Shown here: positions 15,019 to 22,674 of the stretch, in pieces
How the letters are laid out: each line of letters starts with the position of its first letter
Numbering within the stretch: the first letter of the stretch is position 1
The notes under the pieces: model-generated
The model's database searches: none
Seen by the model: the letters and a program-made list of their open reading frames with translations, nothing else
What the model was told of the DNA's origin: nothing
NCBI GenBank assembly: GCA_964644845.1
Contig: CAZXXS010000005.1
Coordinates: forward strand, 1 to 26,290
Direction of reading: 5' to 3'
From: Geothermovivens sp964644845
Lineage (GTDB): Bacteria; Zhuqueibacterota; Zhuqueibacteria; Oleimicrobiales; Geothermoviventaceae
DNA: 26,290 nucleotides
Made by a program: the position numbers and the translations under genes

Positions 15019-15047
15019 ACTTTAACCTGAAGTTTGGGTAAAAGCAA
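15019..15047 (-). promoter_or_regulatory. σ70-type promoter of the heptokinase gene
   Basis: Read leftward, TTGCTT (15047-15042) and TAAAGT (15024-15019) are separated by exactly 17 bp in an otherwise GC-rich stretch. Transcription would start near 15012, giving a leader of about 130 nt to the ATG at 14880. Confidence 0.5.
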
Positions 15048-15068
15048 GGAAATTGTGAGTGAATGGTC

Positions 15069-15165
15069 CCGGGTTTTTTCGGTGGCCCGGATGGGCATCT
15101 CAAAGCGGTCTGGCTCTGGCGACGTAGCGTCGCTGGCAGACCGAGCGGGAGGAGCGAAGCGTCGG
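15069..15165. repeat. Cluster of nested inverted repeats upstream of rfaE1
   Basis: Three structures follow one another in the gap: CCGGG/CCCGG around a T-rich loop (about 15070-15090); a two-level hairpin with outer GGTCTG (15107-15112)/CAGACC (15137-15142) and inner GCGACG (15119-15124)/CGTCGC (15128-15133); and a short CCGA (15141-15144)/TCGG (15162-15165) pair enclosing a purine-rich GAGCGAAGC stretch. The nested element resembles a REP-type palindrome. The cluster lies behind the proposed promoter, not in its leader. Confidence 0.45.
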
Positions 15166-15261
15166 AGGTTTCCGCAGAAGACCGGGTGCCATGGACCTGA
15201 CAAGAGGCCACTTTGGCCGGGGGACCAATCAGGAGGAGAGATCTTTTGCCGCGAGCGAAGG

Positions 15262-15300
15262 AAAAAGCCTCCCGCGCGCGTTCGGGAGGCTTTCTGTTTC
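15262..15300 (-). terminator. Intrinsic terminator of the UPF0173 hydrolase gene
   Basis: AGCCTCCCG and CGGGAGGCT form a perfect 9-bp stem around an 8-nt loop. Read leftward it ends in TTTTTCC; read rightward it is followed by TTCTGTTTC. It lies about 40 bp past the stop at 15329, so it should end the leftward folE/UPF0173 transcript. Confidence 0.8.
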
Positions 15301-15328
15301 GCGGAAGATTCCTGCGGATCGAACCAAA

Positions 15329-16015
15329 TCAAAAGTCCATGCTCTCGCCGAAGCCCAGAACCTTTGCTCTGAAGCCTTTTTCCTCGACTTTTCGGGCAAA
15401 CTCGTTCGGGTCTGCGTCGATGACCTCAAAAGTCTTGTAATGCATGGGCACGGCCAGATCTGGCTTCAGAAACTCGACCGCTTTTACAGCATCGTCGATG
15501 CCCATGGTGAAGTTGTCCCCGATCGGGAGCAGAGCCACGTCGATTTTGTCCATTTCGCCAATCAGCTGCATGTCGAGAAAGAGGCCCGTGTCACCGGCAT
15601 GGTACACGGTTTTCCCGCCGATGGTGACCAGGTAGCCACAGGGATTGCCCATGTAGACCAATTTGCCGTCGATTTCAGCCGCGGATCCGTGGTGCGCAAT
15701 CGTCAATTTCACACGACCGAATGGAAACGTGTGGCTCCCTCCGATGTGCATCGGGTGCACGTTGGCTCCCTGGGACTGGCAGTACATGGCGAGTTCGTAC
15801 GGCGCCACAATGGTTGCGTTGTTGCGTTTGGCGATGGTGAGACCATCACCGAGGTGGTCGCCGTGGCCGTGGGTCAGTAGAACGTAGTCGGCCTGAACCT
15901 GGTTGGGATTGACCGACGCTACCGGGTTTCCAGTGAGAAACGGATCGATGACGATCTTCGTGTCCCCCTCTTCAATCAGGAACGCGGCGTGTCCAAAATA
16001 GGTGAGCTTTGGCAT
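15329..16015 (-). CDS. UPF0173 metal-dependent hydrolase (metallo-β-lactamase fold)
   Basis: A 228-residue cytoplasmic protein of the UPF0173/YtkL-like family. The N terminus MPKLTYFGHAAFLIE and the zinc-binding THGHGDHLGD (His49, His51, Asp53, His54) are typical, followed by IAHHGS near residue 110, YHAGDTG near 140 and VPMHYKTF near 190, which complete the two-metal site. The family's natural substrate is not established. The ATG has GGGAGGG just upstream. It lies 141 bp after the folE stop with no terminator visible between them, so the two may be co-transcribed; a terminator follows at 15262-15300. Confidence 0.92.
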   Translation of the reverse strand: MPKLTYFGHAAFLIEEGDTKIVIDPFLTGNPVASVNPNQVQADYVLLTHGHGDHLGDGLTIAKRNNATIVAPYELAMYCQSQGANVHPMHIGGSHTFPFGRVKLTIAHHGSAAEIDGKLVYMGNPCGYLVTIGGKTVYHAGDTGLFLDMQLIGEMDKIDVALLPIGDNFTMGIDDAVKAVEFLKPDLAVPMHYKTFEVIDADPNEFARKVEEKGFRAKVLGFGESMDF

Positions 16016-16156
16016 AGCACCCTCCCTTTTCTGTGTTCATGGCCGAAAGAGCCAGGTCTCCCCGTCAAGTACGCTAACATTCGAAACCTTGAGCGAGTTG
16101 CAGGCACCTGCTGACGACACCCGTGTTCGAGGCGGTCACGATTTCGCGGGCGCCTT

Positions 16157-16726
16157 TCACGGAGCGGCTAAGCGGAGTTGCTCCATGAATTCCCGCCGCA
16201 GAGAGTCGTCGTTCTCGAAAGCACCCAGGAAGGCACGCGTAGTGATCAAAGAATCCTGTTTCTCCACGCCCCGCATGATCATGCAAAGGTGACGTGCCTG
16301 CACGGCAACAGCCACCCCCTTCGGTTGAACCACTTCTTCCAGCGTCGACGCAATCTGGTCGGTGAGCCGCTCTTGCACTTGAAGCCGGCGGGCGTACATC
16401 TCCACGATTCTCGGGATTTTACTGATTCCGATGATTTTGCCGTCCGGGATGTAAGCCACGTGGGCTTTGCCGAAAAACGGGAGGAGATGGTGTTCGCACA
16501 TGCTGTAAAAAGCGATGTCCTTGACGAGCACCATGTCCCCGTAGTCCTCGGTGAAGACGGCACCGTTCACGATCTCTTTGATGTCCGTTCGGTAGCCTCG
16601 CGTAAGGTACTCCCACGCCTGCGCGACACGCTGGGGTGTCTTGAGCAAGCCTTCACGGTTGGGGTTCTCGCCCAAAAGCTCCAGAAACCGGCGGACTACG
16701 GACTCCATGTCGCGTGTTTCGTTCAA
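16157..16726 (-). CDS. folE: GTP cyclohydrolase I
   Basis: A 189-residue enzyme that converts GTP to 7,8-dihydroneopterin triphosphate, the first step of folate (and of queuosine precursor) synthesis, as a zinc-containing decamer. Zinc ligands are all present: Cys77 and His80 in MCEHHLLPFFGKAHV, and Cys148 in RHLCMIMRGVEK. The substrate-binding segments GISKIPRIVEMYARRLQVQE and the final ITTRAFLG are also there. The chosen start is the TTG at 16726, because GGAGG sits exactly five bases before it; an ATG six codons further in is possible, and the frame open to 16819 has no ribosome site. No other folate gene is nearby. Confidence 0.95.
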   Translation of the reverse strand: MNETRDMESVVRRFLELLGENPNREGLLKTPQRVAQAWEYLTRGYRTDIKEIVNGAVFTEDYGDMVLVKDIAFYSMCEHHLLPFFGKAHVAYIPDGKIIGISKIPRIVEMYARRLQVQERLTDQIASTLEEVVQPKGVAVAVQARHLCMIMRGVEKQDSLITTRAFLGAFENDDSLRREFMEQLRLAAP

Positions 16727-17384
16727 CAGAACCTCCACAGCAGGAAAGGTGTTTCTCCATCCGCTAAGCGAATTCCCCGCGCGCGATTCAAAGGTAGAAA
16801 AACGGCTCCACAGAATCAAGGGGCGACTTTGACGGGGTTTGCACTCGGAACCTGCGGATACCTCGGACCGACCTGGCGTTTACCGGTGGAGTGGTTACCA
16901 GCGCAAAGCGCGAGCTTGAGGATCCCTCGGTTTTTCTGCCCGGGATTGGGACCCGGATGGTCCGAGAATGGTTTGGGGTGTTCGGGTTGGCCTCGTTACC
17001 TGCAGAAAACCGGCTCACTGCGCAGACGAGGTGAAGATGTTGGAGACGGGCTGCACCTTGGGTTGACGGTTTTTTGCGGCCGTCGCCTGCACGTTTCGGG
17101 AAATTCCTGTCCGAGGGTACCCTGTGTACGGACAGCAGAAGCCGGCAGCGAAATTTGGGGTTTGCTTTCCCCGAGGTGTCTTTTCTGACCTACTCCCAAG
17201 GTGGTGTGAGGCAGGCCATGCCGTACAAGACTACGATCTCGATTTTGGGAAACAAAGGCTGCAGTAACCGGTAACCCTTGCGCGATGCTTCCTAAACCTG
17301 ATGAAGACGTCGATTGGGAAGGTTGCTCTCTGGCCCGGTAGTGCACAAACTCAAGAAAGGCAAGCTCGGAAGGGGTCAGATGCA
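16727..17384. other. Gene-free region between folE and the lytic transglycosylase
   Basis: No coding frame here is supported. Structures present: an 8-bp inverted repeat CTCGGACC (16862-16869) with GGTCCGAG (16959-16966), enclosing a smaller CCGGG/CCCGG hairpin; a short GAGG/CCTC hairpin before T5 near 16917-16935; and the hairpin at 17107-17135. The folE promoter must lie in the left part, but no good consensus was found. Confidence 0.4.
17107..17135. repeat. Perfect 7-bp hairpin with an 8-bp palindrome in its loop
   Basis: CTGTCCG (17107-17113) pairs with CGGACAG (17129-17135), and the loop contains GGGTACCC (17115-17122). The nested layout matches the element at 10987-11018, though the sequences differ. 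No T tract follows. Confidence 0.45.
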
Positions 17385-17419
17385 GAAGAGCCCCTCCCGA
17401 AACTCAGGAGAGGCTCTTC
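17385..17419 (-). terminator. Probable terminator of the lytic transglycosylase gene
   Basis: GAAGAGCC (17385-17392) and GGCTCTTC (17412-17419) form a perfect 8-bp stem extended inward by CTCC/GGAG with a mismatch. The T tract is poor (TTCTGC read leftward), so termination may be weak or rely on another factor. The transglycosylase stop is about 87 bp away. Confidence 0.4.
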
Positions 17420-17505
17420 GCCGTGAGAGAGGATCAGACCAAGCCAGGACGGCAAGCTTAGGGTCTTGTGGGAAGTCGACATGCTTTGTGTCGACGCTGT
17501 GTCGA

Positions 17506-18192
17506 TCAGCCTTCTTTGGCCTGACGGTACAATTTGAGCACAGACGGCACGTAATTCTCCGTCTCGCGAGGGAGTACCCCGGCTTTCTTACCTTCCGACA
17601 GCCATGCTGCTGCTCGTCTTTCCCCACCATTGTAAGCTGCCAGGCCGCCCTCCAAGCCGTAACGTTCGATCAAGCTTGAGAGGTAGCGGCAACCAATCCG
17701 GATGTTGTAGATGGGGTTGGAAAGAACGGTTTCGGGATCGGTCCAGGTGATCCCCTCGTAACGCGCTACGTACATACCGGTCGTGGGCATGATTTGCATA
17801 AGACCAATCGCGCCGGACGGCGAAATCAGCCCCGGATCCCACGTCCCGCCGGTTTCCTGAGTGATCGTGGCTGCGATCAGATCCACGTCCAGATTGGGGT
17901 ACTTCTGGCTCATGTTGTAGATTTCGTTGGCGATGTCGTACTTCAGTGAGGCTTCCATGTTCGGGTTCAGTCGATCGATCATGGCCATGATCTTCTGAAT
18001 GTGGAATTGCCTTACGGAGTCCACGTTCATGGCAGCGCGCAGGCTGTTGAAAGCGGCTTCCAGTCTGGCGAGCTGGTTGTCGCGTTCCTGACTGACCCGA
18101 AAATTGTAGCTGAAACCAACGACGAAGATGGTGCCGAACACAACAAACGCAACCTTGACAACCATGAAAACGGGAGATTTCCTTCGTCTCAT
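17506..18192 (-). CDS. Membrane-anchored lytic murein transglycosylase (SLT domain)
   Basis: A 228-residue protein that cleaves the peptidoglycan glycan strand to leave 1,6-anhydromuramic acid ends. Residues 9-28 form an N-terminal membrane anchor after a basic MRRRKSP start; a short helical, probably coiled-coil segment follows (about 32-55); the SLT domain fills about 95-228. Catalytic Glu113 lies in TQETGGTW, where the usual ES pair reads ET; SPSGAIGLMQIMP (124-136) and AYNGGERRAAAWL match the family. The protein faces the periplasm. The ATG at 18192 has GGAGGGG five bases upstream; the frame extending to 18279 lacks this. It is monocistronic, with a probable terminator at 17385-17419. A tandem 14-bp repeat lies about 175-210 bp upstream of the start. 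Confidence 0.9.
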   Translation of the reverse strand: MRRRKSPVFMVVKVAFVVFGTIFVVGFSYNFRVSQERDNQLARLEAAFNSLRAAMNVDSVRQFHIQKIMAMIDRLNPNMEASLKYDIANEIYNMSQKYPNLDVDLIAATITQETGGTWDPGLISPSGAIGLMQIMPTTGMYVARYEGITWTDPETVLSNPIYNIRIGCRYLSSLIERYGLEGGLAAYNGGERRAAAWLSEGKKAGVLPRETENYVPSVLKLYRQAKEG

Positions 18193-19047
18193 CGTACCCC
18201 TCCGATGGGTTGACCACAGATGATTTGACACCAGTGTGTTTGCAATCATTGTGCCTTTCCCGTCGATCGGTACGGGCAAAAAACGCTGCGGGCCTTTAGT
18301 GTTTGAAACCGTGGAAGTTACGTACTTGTCTCATCCGCTGCCGAGAGGCGACAAGGCCGGAAGATTGGCTAATAATGGCCTGTATGCTGGCTAATAATGG
18401 CCGATCCGTCGCAGGGTGCTCCGTTTGGGACAGGGGATTGTTTCAAGTCGGTCAAAACCGGCAGGCTGGTTCGGGTCCGGACAGGAGCCGTTCGAAAACC
18501 GGACGCCAACAGATCAGGAACCGGCGTTGTCAGAATGGGCGGTGCCTGCCTCTGTCACAGTGGCGTTCGCTTGGCAAGCACGGGTTGGCGAGATGCAGGA
18601 CAGCCCTTCGCATTGCTTCTGGCTGCCGTGCTCCGGTGTGGAACGCCCGGGAATTTCCGGCCGGGCCCGGGAACATACTGATGTTGTGACACTTGCGCTG
18701 TGCCGTCCGGTTCGGTTTTGTGCACAAGGTCAGTTCCCTCTGTGCTGAGAGTGGGCGAGCAAGTGGGAAGGACTCGCGCTTTCTGTTCCCTGCCGGACAT
18801 TTGCGAGGTCGGCCGCTGCCGTGGACGCGCTCCAGGAATCTGGCTGATGGAGCGGCGAGCTTGGCAGCTGGAAAGCGAAACGGAGACTGCTCCAGGTGCT
18901 GGGAAGCTGCCTGGTTTCGCCTGTCCTCTGAGCCGGTTGGCGGAGCATCAGGCGAACGTGCTTCGATTTGATGGAACTCTCTACGGACTGAAACCGCGCT
19001 TGCTTGAAACGTTTGTGATGCCACTTCGTGGAGCTGGGCCTGTGCCG
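18193..19047. other. Gene-free region between the transglycosylase and the efflux operon
   Basis: Frames of up to 218 codons overlap here but only as shadows without ribosome sites or families. The left part should hold the transglycosylase promoter; the tandem repeat at 18367-18402 is the main feature. Two CCCGGGAA copies (about 18646 and 18664) flank a GGCC-rich stretch. I found no clear terminator after the P-II gene stop at 19048. Confidence 0.4.
18367..18402. repeat. Two 14-bp direct repeats at a 22-bp period (possible operator)
   Basis: GGCTAATAATGGCC occurs at 18367-18380 and again, identical, at 18389-18402, each preceded by T. The start-to-start distance of 22 bp is close to two turns of DNA, so both copies would face the same side of the helix. 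AT-rich cores stand out in GC-rich DNA. The flanks GATTGGC and GCCGATC can also pair. It looks like a paired protein-binding site upstream of the transglycosylase gene. Confidence 0.45.
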
Positions 19048-19377
19048 CTACGTCTGTTTGATGCCCGTTCGAATGTGCACGACCTTCGTCAGCGGGGAGA
19101 CCAGGACCATGCCGTCGCCCTTCAATCCAGTGTAGGCCCTTTCGCGGATCGTCGCCACAATCTGTTCCACTTGACTTTCTTTGCACACCACTTCCAGCTT
19201 GGTGAGTTTGGCGTACCGGGCAGATGCGCGGAGGGTGTAGCTGGATTCCTCAGGGTCCGCGAGGCTGCCGATTCCCATTACGTCAACCAGCGACACACCC
19301 TCTACGCCGATCTCGGCCAGCCCCCTCACCACGTCCTCAACCTTTGAGGTGCGAACGTAAGCCTTGACCTTTTTCAT
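19048..19377 (-). CDS. Divergent P-II-like protein linked to the efflux pump
   Basis: A 109-residue protein of the GlnB/P-II fold, normally a trimeric cytoplasmic signal protein that binds ATP/ADP and 2-oxoglutarate. The start MKKVKAYVRTSKVEDVVRGL, the strand KLEVVCKE and the B-loop TGLKGDG at 83-89 are recognisable. Key positions differ from E. coli GlnB: Gln39 is Leu, Tyr51 (uridylylation site) is Ala, Lys58 is Leu, Lys90 is Met and Arg101 is His; Arg103 is kept. Classical nitrogen sensing is therefore unlikely. The ATG overlaps the cusA stop by four bases, so the two are translationally coupled. A subgroup of P-II proteins linked to metal-efflux RND genes (PII-NG) is known and fits well. 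A role in sensing metal or tuning the pump is inference. Confidence 0.88.
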   Translation of the reverse strand: MKKVKAYVRTSKVEDVVRGLAEIGVEGVSLVDVMGIGSLADPEESSYTLRASARYAKLTKLEVVCKESQVEQIVATIRERAYTGLKGDGMVLVSPLTKVVHIRTGIKQT

Positions 19378-22300
19378 GAGCCTTTTCTCCCGGAGTGGTA
19401 CCCCTTGTCTTCCTCTAATTTGCTCTTGGCCACCTGGGCTCCAAATCGCCTGGCTTCGCGGGATTTCCAGACGTAGTAAATAGCCGGGATCACCATGAGC
19501 GTGAGTAGTGTCGAGGTGATCATGCCTCCGACCATTGGTGCTGCAATTCGCTTCATGACTTGGGAACCCGTGCCGTGGCCCCACAAGATGGGCAGCAGTC
19601 CAGCCATGATGGCTGTCACCGTCATCAGCTTCGGGCGAACACGCTCCACAGCGCCCTCGATCACAGCCTGGTACAAGTCCCGGGGGCCACGCATCTCGCC
19701 CCTCAAGCGCCGTGCCTCGTACGCGTGGTCCAGGTAGATTAGCATGACGACACCGGTCTCGGCTGCCACGCCAGCGAGGGCAATGAACCCGACGCCAACG
19801 GCCACGCTGAAGTTGTACCCCAGCACGTAAAGAAACCAGATGCCACCGACCAGGGCGAACGGTAGCGACAGCATGACGATGAGGCTCTCCGTCACATTGC
19901 GGAAATTCAGGAATAGCAGCACGAAGATGATGAGCAGGGTCAGGGGAATCACAAAACGCAAGCGCTGTTGGGCCCGCTCCATGTACTCGTACTGGCCGCT
20001 CCACACCAGGCTGTACCCTTCCGGTAATTTCACCTCACGGTCCACAAGCGCTCGTGCCCTCTTGACGTAGGTGCCCACGTCAATGCCGCGGATGTCCACG
20101 TACAACCACGCTGTCTTGCGCGCATTCTCGCTCTTGATCACAGGTGGTCCCTTGTGGATGTCCAGGTCTGCCACGTAGCTGAGAGGGATCTGCGCGCCTG
20201 TGGGTGTTTTGATCAGCACCCGACGCAAGGCAGGAAGGTTGTCCCGTAATTCCCGAAGGTACCGCACGTTGACCGGGTAGCGTTCAAGACCCTCAACTGT
20301 GTGGGTCACGTTCATGCCCCCAATGGCGGACGTGATGACGTCCTGCACATCGCCCACGGTCAGCCCGTACCGGGCAGCTTCTTCACGTTCGACGCGAAAA
20401 TCCAGGTAGTTACCGCCCACGGTCTTGTCCGGGAAGACACTCAGGGTGCCCGGGGTGTTGCGGACAACGTTGGCAACACGCTCAGCGAGGTCCGAGAGGG
20501 TTTGCAAATCTGGTCCCATCAGCTTGATGCCCACAGGCGTCTTGATGCCCGTCGACAGCATGTCGATGCGGGTTTTGATTGGCATGGTCCACGCGTTGGT
20601 CAGCCCGGGAAACTGGATGGCTTTGTCGAGTTCCCTCACCAACTTGTCGATCGTCATGCCAGGACGCCACTGATCCTGAGGCTTAAGGGTGATTGTGGTT
20701 TCAATCATGGAAAGCGGTGCCGGATCCGTTGCCGTTTCAGCGCGGCCCACCTTGCCAAAGACTGATTTGACCTCCGGAAAACTCTTGATGATTTTGTCTG
20801 TTTGCTGCAGCAGTTCCTTCGCCTTGGTGATGCTGATCCCCGGGTCCGTTGTCGGCATGTAAAGGAGATCCCCTTCGTTCAAGGGAGGCATGAACTCGGA
20901 ACCGATGTGTTTCAGGGGCAGAACGGTGACCAGCACGACTGCCAGGGCGGTGATGATCATGCCCCATTTGAATCGCAGGACAAAATGAATCACACGACGG
21001 TAGATGGTGATCAGGAATCGGTTGATTGGATTCCGTTTCTCGGGGAGAATGTTCCCCCGGATCCAGTAGCCCATCAAGACGGGCACCAGGGTGAGCGACA
21101 ACAGGGCCGCAGCCGCCATGGCGTAGGTCTTAGTGTAGGCCAGCGGTTTGAATAAGCGACCTTCCTGAGCTTGCAGGGAAAAAACGGGAAGAAACGAGAG
21201 CGTGATGATCAGCAGTGAGTAAAACAACGCCGGCCCGACTTCTTTGGACGCATCCAAAATGATGGCCCAGTGGTCTTTCTTGCTGCGGTCGCGTTCAAGG
21301 TGTTTGTGTGCGTTTTCGATCATCACGATGGCCGCGTCGACCATGGCGCCGATGGCGATGGCGATGCCGCCCAGAGACATGATGTTCGCGTTGATGTCCT
21401 GAGCGCGCATGACGATGAAGGCGATCAAAATCCCCAGTGGGAGTGTGAGAATAGCAACGAGTGAACTCCGAAAGTGCAGGAGAAAGACGATCGTGACCAG
21501 AGCAACGATGAGACTTTCTTCCAACAACTTGCCTTTGAGGTTTTCGATGGCTCTCTCGATGAGACCAGAGCGGTCGTAGGCAGTGTGAAGGGTCACGCCT
21601 TCTGGTAGCCCTTTCTTGAGATCTTCCAGCTTGGCTTTGACGGCTTTGATGGTTTTGAGCGCATTTTCACCGTAACGCATCACAACGATGCCGCCGACGA
21701 TCTCCCCTTCGCCGTTCCACTCAGCCAGCCCGCGACGCAACTCTGGGCCCAGGTGCACACGGGCTACGTTTTTCACCAGAACGGGCGTGCCGTGTTCGTC
21801 CACACCCAAGGGGATGTTTTCTACATCTTTGACAGACTTGATGTACCCGAGTCCGCGGACCATGAACTCGGTTTCACCCATTTCGACAAGGCGGCCGCCG
21901 ACGTCATTGTTGCTACGCTGGATGGCTCGCCGAACCTGCTGGATGGACAAGTTGTAGGCTTGCAAGCGGTCAGGGTCCACTTCCACCTGGTACTGCTTCA
22001 CGTAACCGCCGATGCTGGCTACCTCGGCCACCCCGGGTACACTCATGAGCTCCGTGCGCAAGTACCAATCCTGAATGCTTCGCAACTGCTGAAGATCGTA
22101 GCGGTTGCCACCGTCGAGCACGTATTCGTAGACCCAGCCCACACCGGTGGCATCGGGTCCGAGAGCCGGTGTGACGCCCGGGGGCAAGGACTTTGAGACG
22201 TAGTTCAAGTACTCCAGAACCCTGCTGCGGGCCCAGTAAAGGTCGGTGCCGTCCTCGAAAATGATGTAAACGAATGACAGGCCGAAGAAAGAGTAACCAC

Positions 22301-22547
22301 GGACTACTTTGGCGTAGGGCACCGACAGCATGGCTGTGGTGAGAGGGTAGGTCACCTGGTCTTCCACCACCTGTGGTGCTTGACCCGGATACTCGGTGTA
22401 AATGATGACCTGAACATCGCTGAGATCCGGGATGGCATCCACCGGCATTTGCAGCATGGCGTACACACCACCGAGAGCGACGATGGCCGCGAACAGCAGC
22501 ACAAGGAATCGGTTGTTGATCGATCCTTCGATGATTTTCTCCAGCAT
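19374..22547 (-). CDS. cusA: CusA-type Cu(I)/Ag(I) efflux RND pump
   Basis: A 1057-residue inner-membrane RND transporter of the heavy-metal efflux group, which drives metal out with the proton gradient as a trimer. Two large periplasmic loops and about twelve membrane helices are evident. Helix 4 reads GAMVDAAIVMIENAHK (400-415): Asp404 and Glu411 match the proton-relay residues Asp405 and Glu412 of E. coli CusA and mark the Cu/Ag subclass rather than the Co/Zn/Cd one. The three-methionine metal site is conserved as Met564, Met614 and Met663, each offset by nine from E. coli 573, 623 and 672. The C-terminal half has IAAPMVGGMITS. AAAGGAG lies seven bases before the ATG. It is the third pump gene, after the outer-membrane factor and fusion protein, and overlaps the P-II-like gene. 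Confidence 0.96.
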   Translation of the reverse strand: MLEKIIEGSINNRFLVLLFAAIVALGGVYAMLQMPVDAIPDLSDVQVIIYTEYPGQAPQVVEDQVTYPLTTAMLSVPYAKVVRGYSFFGLSFVYIIFEDGTDLYWARSRVLEYLNYVSKSLPPGVTPALGPDATGVGWVYEYVLDGGNRYDLQQLRSIQDWYLRTELMSVPGVAEVASIGGYVKQYQVEVDPDRLQAYNLSIQQVRRAIQRSNNDVGGRLVEMGETEFMVRGLGYIKSVKDVENIPLGVDEHGTPVLVKNVARVHLGPELRRGLAEWNGEGEIVGGIVVMRYGENALKTIKAVKAKLEDLKKGLPEGVTLHTAYDRSGLIERAIENLKGKLLEESLIVALVTIVFLLHFRSSLVAILTLPLGILIAFIVMRAQDINANIMSLGGIAIAIGAMVDAAIVMIENAHKHLERDRSKKDHWAIILDASKEVGPALFYSLLIITLSFLPVFSLQAQEGRLFKPLAYTKTYAMAAAALLSLTLVPVLMGYWIRGNILPEKRNPINRFLITIYRRVIHFVLRFKWGMIITALAVVLVTVLPLKHIGSEFMPPLNEGDLLYMPTTDPGISITKAKELLQQTDKIIKSFPEVKSVFGKVGRAETATDPAPLSMIETTITLKPQDQWRPGMTIDKLVRELDKAIQFPGLTNAWTMPIKTRIDMLSTGIKTPVGIKLMGPDLQTLSDLAERVANVVRNTPGTLSVFPDKTVGGNYLDFRVEREEAARYGLTVGDVQDVITSAIGGMNVTHTVEGLERYPVNVRYLRELRDNLPALRRVLIKTPTGAQIPLSYVADLDIHKGPPVIKSENARKTAWLYVDIRGIDVGTYVKRARALVDREVKLPEGYSLVWSGQYEYMERAQQRLRFVIPLTLLIIFVLLFLNFRNVTESLIVMLSLPFALVGGIWFLYVLGYNFSVAVGVGFIALAGVAAETGVVMLIYLDHAYEARRLRGEMRGPRDLYQAVIEGAVERVRPKLMTVTAIMAGLLPILWGHGTGSQVMKRIAAPMVGGMITSTLLTLMVIPAIYYVWKSREARRFGAQVAKSKLEEDKGYHSGRKGS

Positions 22548-22674
22548 TGGGCAACTCCTTTGGCGCGGTGGCTACTGTGACTCATCCGGATTTTGGCGCG
22601 GTGCCGTGTGAGCGCCGCTGATGCCCCGGCAATTTTCCGTCGGCGGAAACGTTCTAAAGTGTTCGGCTCCGAGT

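Noticed and set aside
15069..15092. CCGGG/CCCGG stem with T6 as a terminator
   Set aside because: The T run is inside the loop on the plus strand and not after the stem on either strand.
15191..15880. Open frame of 229 codons on the plus strand
   Set aside because: Passes through the terminator at 15262-15300 and is antisense to the UPF0173 hydrolase.
18530..19186. Open frame of 218 codons on the minus strand
   Set aside because: Runs out of frame through the end of the P-II gene and shows no conserved pattern.
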